From contig WGNP01000011.1 of the NCBI GenBank assembly GCA_016124495.1, forward strand, positions 1 to 64,000: a DNA stretch of 64,000 nt, read 5' to 3'. This document shows, piece after piece, positions 56,094-64,000 of the stretch (the stretch's first letter is position 1; every line of letters begins with the position of its first letter). Below the pieces are notes generated by a model that worked only from the letters and a program-made list of their open reading frames with translations, was not told the origin of the DNA and made no database searches. Both the position numbers and the translations under genes were made by a program. Source of the stretch: Hyphomonas sp. Lineage in GTDB: Bacteria > Pseudomonadota > Alphaproteobacteria > Caulobacterales > Hyphomonadaceae.

Positions 56094-58262
56094 ATGCCCA
56101 TCGCCCGGATCCTCTTCACGATGCCGTTGCCGGAGCCGTTTGACTACACGGTGCCAGAGGGCATGGACCTGGTGGCGGGCTCGTGTGTTGCAGCTCCCGT
56201 CGGCCCCTACGACCGGCTGGGCATGGTCGTCGACGTGCTGGCGGATCAGCCGGGCACGAACCGCAAGCTCAAAGCCGTCACCGCCGTTTATGACGTGCCG
56301 CCGATGTCGGCGGCGATGCGGGAGTTCCTGACCTGGGCCTCGCGCTACACGGTCACCCGCCCGGGCACGATCCTGGCGATGGCTCTGCGCGCGCGGGAAG
56401 CTTTGGTGCCTTCGCCGGTCGAGTTGCGATACCAGCTCGCCGGCCCGCCGGAAGGGCGCCTGACGCCTGCGCGGGCGAAGGTGCTGGAGCAGGCGGCTGC
56501 GCTCGGCAGGGTGTCGTCCAGCGAACTGGCGGCTGCGGCGGGCGTCTCGTCAAGCGTCATAAAAGGCCTCGTGGGCATGGGGGCGCTGGAAGAGGTTGAG
56601 GAAGTTGTCGACCTGCCTTTCGCGGCACCCAACCCTGATCTGCCCGGCGCCGTGCTGACAGGCGAACAGGCCTCGGCAGCCGAAGAACTGCGTGAAGGCG
56701 TGCGAAAGGGCGGCTTCGCAGCTTACCTGCTCGACGGCGTCACCGGCTCAGGCAAGACGGAAGTCTATTTCGAAGCCATCGCCGAATTACTGCGGTCGGA
56801 CCCTGAGGCGCAGATCCTCGTCCTCCTGCCGGAAATCGCCCTCACACAGGCGATCCTGGCCCGGTTCGACGCGCGCTTTGGCGCAGCCCCGGCGCCCTGG
56901 CACTCCGGCCTGAACCCGAAAGAGCGCCGCCGCACGATGCGCGAGGTGCTGCACGGGCGCGCCCGCATCGTCATCGGTGCGCGCTCAGCGCTCTTCCTGC
57001 CGTTCCGCAAGCTGAAGCTCATTATCGTAGATGAGGAGCATGACGGCAGCTACAAGCAGGAAGACGGCGTGACCTATCATGCCCGCGACCTCGCGGTGAT
57101 GCGGGCCAAGCTGGAGGAAGGCGCCGTCGTGCTCGCTTCCGCCACGCCGGCGCTTGAAACGGTCGTCAACGCGGAAGCCGGGCGCTACATCCGCCTGCGC
57201 CTGGCTGCGCGGCCAGGTACGGCGCGGCTGCCGCAGATCGAGCTGATCGACCTGCGCAGGGCGCCGCCGGAGAAGGGCAAATGGCTTTCGCCGCTGCTCG
57301 CGCTCAGCCTGGCTGAGACGCTTGCGGCGGGGGAACAGTCGCTGCTTTTCCTCAACCGGCGGGGGTATGCGCCACTTGTGATCTGCAAGGCCTGCGGGGA
57401 AAAGCTCAAGTCCCCCGGCACCGAGAACTGGCTGACCGAACACCGCTATTCCGGCCGCCTGGTCTGCCATCTGACCGGATATTCGATCGCGAAGCCGGCG
57501 ACCTGCCCGAAATGCGGCGCCGCTGATTCGCTGATGGGGGTCGGCCCAGGGGTCGAACGGGTGGCTGAAGAGGTCCGCGTCCTGCTGCCGAGCGCCCGGA
57601 TCGAGATTTTCTCGTCCGACACAGCCCAGGGGGGCGAGGCGACGCGGGGGATAGTGGAGCGGATGGCGGCCAGCGAGATAGACGTGCTGATCGGCACGCA
57701 GATCGTGGCCAAGGGGCATAATTTTCCAAATCTCACGCTGGTCGGAGTGGTTGATGCCGACAGCGGCCTCAAGGGCGGGGACCTGCGCGCAGGGGAGCGG
57801 ACCTACCAGCTCCTCAGCCAGGTCGCCGGCCGGGCCGGGCGGGCCGAGCGGCCGGGCAAGGCCTATGTGCAGACTTACACGCCGGATAATCCCGCCATGC
57901 AGGCGCTCGCCGCCAATGACCGGGATGGCTACCTCGCCATTGAAAGGCAAGTGCGGTCGGAACTGGGGCTTCCCCCGTTTGGCCGGCTGGCCGCGCTGAT
58001 CCTGTCGGCGCCTTCGGCCGGACTCGTGGATCAGGCAGGGCTTGCCATCGCCGCCCAGGCGCCGAATTCCGATGGAATCGAGCTGTACGGCCCGGCGCCG
58101 GCCCCGATCACCGTGCTCCGGGGGCGCCACCGCAGGCGGTTCCTTGTGAAAAGTTCCCGTTCGGTTGACCTTTCAGCGTATATGGCGGCCTGGACCGAAC
58201 GGCTGAAACTGCCGGCGCAGGTGCGTTTGTCGGTGGATATCGACCCTTACTCTTTCCTCTGA
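56094..58262 (+). CDS. priA: Primosomal protein N' (replication restart helicase) PriA
   Basis: A 722-residue SF2 helicase that restarts stalled replication forks. The N-terminal 3'-DNA-binding domain is followed by Walker A GVTGSGKTE (about residues 216-224), DEEH (VDEEHDG) and helicase motifs. In the cysteine-rich insert the first pair C431/C434 and the last pair C471/C474 are intact, but in the second site the positions of three of four cysteines are S440, T443 and T461; only C458 remains. One zinc site is thus predicted lost. The start is at the conserved MPIARILF-like N-terminus. Confidence 0.95.
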   Translation: MPIARILFTMPLPEPFDYTVPEGMDLVAGSCVAAPVGPYDRLGMVVDVLADQPGTNRKLKAVTAVYDVPPMSAAMREFLTWASRYTVTRPGTILAMALRAREALVPSPVELRYQLAGPPEGRLTPARAKVLEQAAALGRVSSSELAAAAGVSSSVIKGLVGMGALEEVEEVVDLPFAAPNPDLPGAVLTGEQASAAEELREGVRKGGFAAYLLDGVTGSGKTEVYFEAIAELLRSDPEAQILVLLPEIALTQAILARFDARFGAAPAPWHSGLNPKERRRTMREVLHGRARIVIGARSALFLPFRKLKLIIVDEEHDGSYKQEDGVTYHARDLAVMRAKLEEGAVVLASATPALETVVNAEAGRYIRLRLAARPGTARLPQIELIDLRRAPPEKGKWLSPLLALSLAETLAAGEQSLLFLNRRGYAPLVICKACGEKLKSPGTENWLTEHRYSGRLVCHLTGYSIAKPATCPKCGAADSLMGVGPGVERVAEEVRVLLPSARIEIFSSDTAQGGEATRGIVERMAASEIDVLIGTQIVAKGHNFPNLTLVGVVDADSGLKGGDLRAGERTYQLLSQVAGRAGRAERPGKAYVQTYTPDNPAMQALAANDRDGYLAIERQVRSELGLPPFGRLAALILSAPSAGLVDQAGLAIAAQAPNSDGIELYGPAPAPITVLRGRHRRRFLVKSSRSVDLSAYMAAWTERLKLPAQVRLSVDIDPYSFL

Positions 58263-58523
58263 GGCGCCCGGCGCCGGCGTGACCGGCGGCGTTCGTCTTT
58301 GCGCGCCGCAGCGCCGGGCGACTTGGTGTCGCTGCCGTGCAAGGCACGGTCTGATGTCCGGTTTCGGGCTTCGAAAGACAATCTGGTCAGAGCCGGACCG
58401 GAAAACCCCGCCCTTTCGCTTATCGCTACCGGATTGCGCAGGACGTTATTGCCTGTCTGCTTTGTTTGCTGGCACGTATATTGCTGTCGTGAATGGCTTG
58501 GGGATGCAAGGGCTGCGAATAGC

Positions 58524-59342
58524 ATGAAAAAGACCTTGGATCATATAGCGCGCCGAAACCTGTCCCCGGCGGCTTTGTGCTCCCTGCCGTATCGGATGAC
58601 TGAGTTCCTGGCCATGCGGGCCCTCAGGTTCAACCGGGTTATAGAGATCAGGTTTGGTCTGCACCGCTTCAGGATGCTGATCCAGCCGCTCGGCCAGATG
58701 CATGGCTCACGCGGCATTTTCCTGTTCCGAGAACACTACGAACCCCTGCTCAACTTCGGCAGCAGCCTGATTCCACGCGGCGGGATCGCCTTTGATCTCG
58801 GCGCTAACCAGGGCATCTATACCTGCGCATTCGGTTCAGCGGTTGGCCCCGAAGGACGCGTTTTGTCGGTTGAACCTATCCCGCGCCAGGTCGACCGCCT
58901 GAACACGAATGTCAAACTGAACGGCTCGTCTCATGTAACGGTCGCATCCGGTGCGATTTCGGACACTGCGGGTGAAATCGACCTGAGGATGAATCACGGC
59001 GATACCGCCGCCTCGATTGTCTGGGGGGCGACTGATAAAGTCACGCGGGTGAAGACTTACACCGTTGATGAGATCGTCGCCGCGGAAAAGCTGCCAAGGG
59101 TCGATTTCATCAAGATCGATGTTGAAGGCGCCGAAATGCTGGCGCTGCGCGGCGCTTTGCAGACGCTCAGGAAATTCCGGCCGAGCCTCTCGCTTGAGAC
59201 AAGCCCAGAAAGCCCCGAACCGGTCGATTTCCTGCGCAGTCTGGGCTACCAGATGTTTGAGTTTGACCGGCGCGGTAAACTTGTCCCCGTTAAAAAGGTT
59301 GACCGCCTGATCGACTGCCTGATTGCACGCCCGCCGTCCTGA
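58524..59342 (+). CDS. FkbM family methyltransferase
   Basis: A 272-residue SAM-dependent methyltransferase of the FkbM group. SAM motif I is FDLGANQGIYT (D91, G93, N95), VEPIPRQVDRLNTNV is motif II, and DFIKIDVEGAEMLALRG is the family-defining segment. FkbM enzymes methylate hydroxyls in sugars or polyketides; the substrate here is unknown. The ATG at 58524 is preferred to a longer frame because the upstream part is antisense-like. Isolated between priA and the F1 operon. Confidence 0.85.
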   Translation: MKKTLDHIARRNLSPAALCSLPYRMTEFLAMRALRFNRVIEIRFGLHRFRMLIQPLGQMHGSRGIFLFREHYEPLLNFGSSLIPRGGIAFDLGANQGIYTCAFGSAVGPEGRVLSVEPIPRQVDRLNTNVKLNGSSHVTVASGAISDTAGEIDLRMNHGDTAASIVWGATDKVTRVKTYTVDEIVAAEKLPRVDFIKIDVEGAEMLALRGALQTLRKFRPSLSLETSPESPEPVDFLRSLGYQMFEFDRRGKLVPVKKVDRLIDCLIARPPS

Positions 59343-59588
59343 CGATCTGTTTTTCCTTCGTTCGTCCTTTCCGCCCTGTGTTCGATCTTTCCTGCCGGGT
59401 GGCCGCCCGTTCCCTGCGCCGCGCTGTGTCAGCCATTTCGTCGCACAGCCCCGCAGAGCCATCATGTTGTCAGCGCAGTTTTCTGGTGTTAAGCGCCGCA
59501 CAGTTCAGCAGGCACGCCCGGGTTGTGGCAGCCTGCAATTGACCTTTTCCGGGGCATTTCCGCCCTCCAACCGTGACGGATATCGACC

Positions 59589-60149
59589 TTGCCGGCATCG
59601 AGCGTGACGCAGACGAGTGAAGCAGCGCAGCGCTATGCCAGCGCGCTGTTCGAACTGGCGCAGGACAAAGGCGCCCTGGCCGCCGTTTACAAGGACTTCC
59701 GCTCTTTCGTGGCGAGCGTGCGCGCGTCGAAAGACCTGACGACGCTGCTCGACTCGCCGGCCTTCGGCCGGGACGTCAAAGTGAAGGCGCTGGGCGAACT
59801 GGCGAAGAAGGCCGGTTACTCGCCGATCTTCGGCAGCTTTCTCGGCGTGATGGCCACTAACGGCCGCGCGAAGGACATCCTCGGCGCCGAAGTCGCCTTC
59901 GATCAGCTTTACGCCAACCAGCGCGGCATCAAGCGCGCTGTCGTTCGCACGGCCAGGGAAATGAGCGGCGCCGAGCGGGCCCGGATCGAATCACTGCTGG
60001 CCAGGCTGGTCGGCGGTGAAGTGGAACTTTCCAGCGAGGTTGACCCGTCGCTGATCGGCGGCATCCAGCTGCGTATCGGCTCCAGGCTTGTGGACGCCAG
60101 CGTTGCCGCCAAACTCAATCGCATGAACACCGCAATGAAGGGAGCATAA
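59589..60149 (+). CDS. atpH: ATP synthase F1 subunit delta
   Basis: A 186-residue OSCP/delta subunit that joins the peripheral stalk to the top of F1. The typical [16 protein letters not shown] near the N-terminus and the C-terminal [22 protein letters not shown] are clear. The start is uncertain: TTG at 59589 or GTG at 59604; the first is used here. First gene of the F1 operon, with a 240-base upstream region that holds only weak promoter-like sequences. Confidence 0.92.
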   Translation: MPASSVTQTSEAAQRYASALFELAQDKGALAAVYKDFRSFVASVRASKDLTTLLDSPAFGRDVKVKALGELAKKAGYSPIFGSFLGVMATNGRAKDILGAEVAFDQLYANQRGIKRAVVRTAREMSGAERARIESLLARLVGGEVELSSEVDPSLIGGIQLRIGSRLVDASVAAKLNRMNTAMKGA

Positions 60150-60157
60150 GAAGCTCG

Positions 60158-61693
<1,536 letters not shown>

Positions 61694-61733
61694 GCCCATC
61701 CCGTTCGCGCCGCCTAAGGAATAAAGGCCCCTC

Positions 61734-62612
61734 ATGCCCAGCCTGAAGGATCTCAAGAACCGGATCTCGAGCGTGAAATCCACGCAGAAGATCACGAAGG
61801 CGATGCAGCTCGTTGCAGCGGCAAAGCTCAAGCGCGCGCAGGACGCGGCCACAGCGGCCCGTCCCTATGCGGAGCGCATGGCGGCGGTTCTGGCAAACCT
61901 TGCAGCCTCGGCAGGTGGCAGCGGCCCGAAACTCCTCGCCGGTACCGGCAAGAGCGACGTCCACCTGGTCGTTGTGATGACAGCCGAGCGCGGCCTGGCT
62001 GGCGGCTTCAACTCCTACGTCGTGAAGCTGGCCCGCCAGAAAATCCTGTCCCTGCAGGCCGAAGGCAAGACCGTGAAGGTCCTCACCATCGGCAAGAAGG
62101 GCAGGGAGCAGCTGTCGCGCGATCTCGGCAGCCTGCTGACCGGCCACGTCAACCTGTCGGATATCAAGGGCAACGACTTTGCCGAATCCGCCATGTCCGT
62201 TGGACTGATGCTCACCAAGAGCTACGAAGCGGGCGAATTCGATGTCGCAACGCTGATCTACTCTCAGTTCAGGAACGTCATCAGCCAGGTTCCGACCGCC
62301 CAGCAGCTGATCCCGGCGAAAGCGCCGGAAGGCGCGCCGACGATCGATCTGGGCGGCGCCATCTATGCCTACGAGCCGGGTGAGGCGGCGTTGCTCGAAG
62401 CGCTGCTGCCGCGCTACATCAATACCCAGATCCTGTCCGCGCTGCTGGAAAGCTCGGCTGGCGAACAGGCCAGCCGCATGACCGCCATGGACAACGCCAC
62501 CCGCAACGCCAAGGACCTGATCAAGGCGCTGAACCTCAAATACAACCGGGCTCGCCAGGCACAGATTACCAAGGAGCTGATCGAGATCATCTCCGGTGCC
62601 GAAGCCCTCTAG
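61734..62612 (+). CDS. atpG: ATP synthase F1 subunit gamma
   Basis: A 292-residue central-shaft subunit. The N-terminal helix ([20 protein letters not shown]), the [11 protein letters not shown] segment and the C-terminal helix with [15 protein letters not shown], which rotates inside the alpha-beta hexamer, are all present. Normal length. It is 40 bases after atpA and 40 before atpD. Confidence 0.97.
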   Translation: MPSLKDLKNRISSVKSTQKITKAMQLVAAAKLKRAQDAATAARPYAERMAAVLANLAASAGGSGPKLLAGTGKSDVHLVVVMTAERGLAGGFNSYVVKLARQKILSLQAEGKTVKVLTIGKKGREQLSRDLGSLLTGHVNLSDIKGNDFAESAMSVGLMLTKSYEAGEFDVATLIYSQFRNVISQVPTAQQLIPAKAPEGAPTIDLGGAIYAYEPGEAALLEALLPRYINTQILSALLESSAGEQASRMTAMDNATRNAKDLIKALNLKYNRARQAQITKELIEIISGAEAL

Positions 62613-62619
62613 ACCTTAA

Positions 62620-64000
<1,381 letters not shown>

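Noticed and set aside
59343..59588. Clear promoter for the F1 operon
   Set aside because: Candidates such as TTGTCA with TAAGCG at 17 bases exist near 59466-59494, but the -10 is poor and several alternatives score similarly, so none is claimed.

Overview
The window is GC-rich chromosomal DNA of an alphaproteobacterium, most like the Hyphomonadaceae/Caulobacterales (inference from gene content, not from a search). Pointers are a CcrM-type GANTC methyltransferase, an F-type ATP synthase split into separate Fo and F1 loci with paired b and b' subunits, a GTTC-N7-GTTC box of the alphaproteobacterial LexA type, dense coding, and many outer-membrane and periplasmic lipoproteins. No tRNA, rRNA, insertion sequence, prophage or CRISPR array was seen. 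Most of the window is core genome; accessory interest lies in a few odd genes, four degraded genes and several regulatory sites.

Layout. 1-3.7 kb: end of EF-Tu, an SDR dehydrogenase, rpsD, a PPK2 kinase and a head-GIN (DUF2807) protein. 3.8-4.7 kb: a decayed GlxA-type regulator divergent from a DJ-1/PfpI gene. 5.4-18.3 kb, mostly minus strand: rimO, grxD, an M2 peptidase, bolA, then (across a short plus-strand island of an M28 peptidase, a DUF1993 protein and an outer-membrane barrel) purL, a TPR-sulfotransferase, an adenine/adenosine deaminase, a cytochrome c lipoprotein and purQ. This looks like a purQ-purL-bolA-grxD cluster opened by insertions. 18.5-28.8 kb: an entericidin-like lipoprotein and a decayed second copy, DUF486, xthA, tatABC, a NYN-domain protein, serS, surE-pcm and yajC-secD-secF. 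28.8-33.9 kb: ychF, a membrane-anchored TIR protein and the ATP synthase Fo operon (atpI-B-E-F'-F, minus). 33.9-48.8 kb: smc, a DsbA-like lipoprotein, a DUF721 protein, mutY, a cold-shock/DUF1294 fusion, prfB with a programmed frameshift, PBP1A, a TPR lipoprotein, ETF-QO and a family-4-like uracil-DNA glycosylase. 48.8-52.5 kb: a decayed hemerythrin gene, two arsenosugar-type transferases around a lipoprotein, and a radical SAM gene behind a LexA-like box. 52.6-59.3 kb: ccrM, a CoxE/MoxR pair, priA and an FkbM methyltransferase. 59.6-64 kb: F1 operon atpH-A-G-D, with atpD running off the end.

How the genes work together. Two membrane export systems lie close together: Tat (tatABC) and the Sec accessory set (yajC-secDF). 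The two ATP synthase loci must supply subunits to one complex from operons about 26 kb apart on opposite strands. DNA maintenance is well represented (xthA, mutY, UDG, priA, smc, ccrM, and probably the radical SAM gene). No obviously new multi-gene system is present. The best leads are the TIR-transmembrane protein lacking the expected catalytic glutamate, a PriA that has lost three of the four cysteines of one zinc site, a uracil-DNA glycosylase lacking most iron-sulphur ligands, and the LexA-like box in front of the radical SAM gene.
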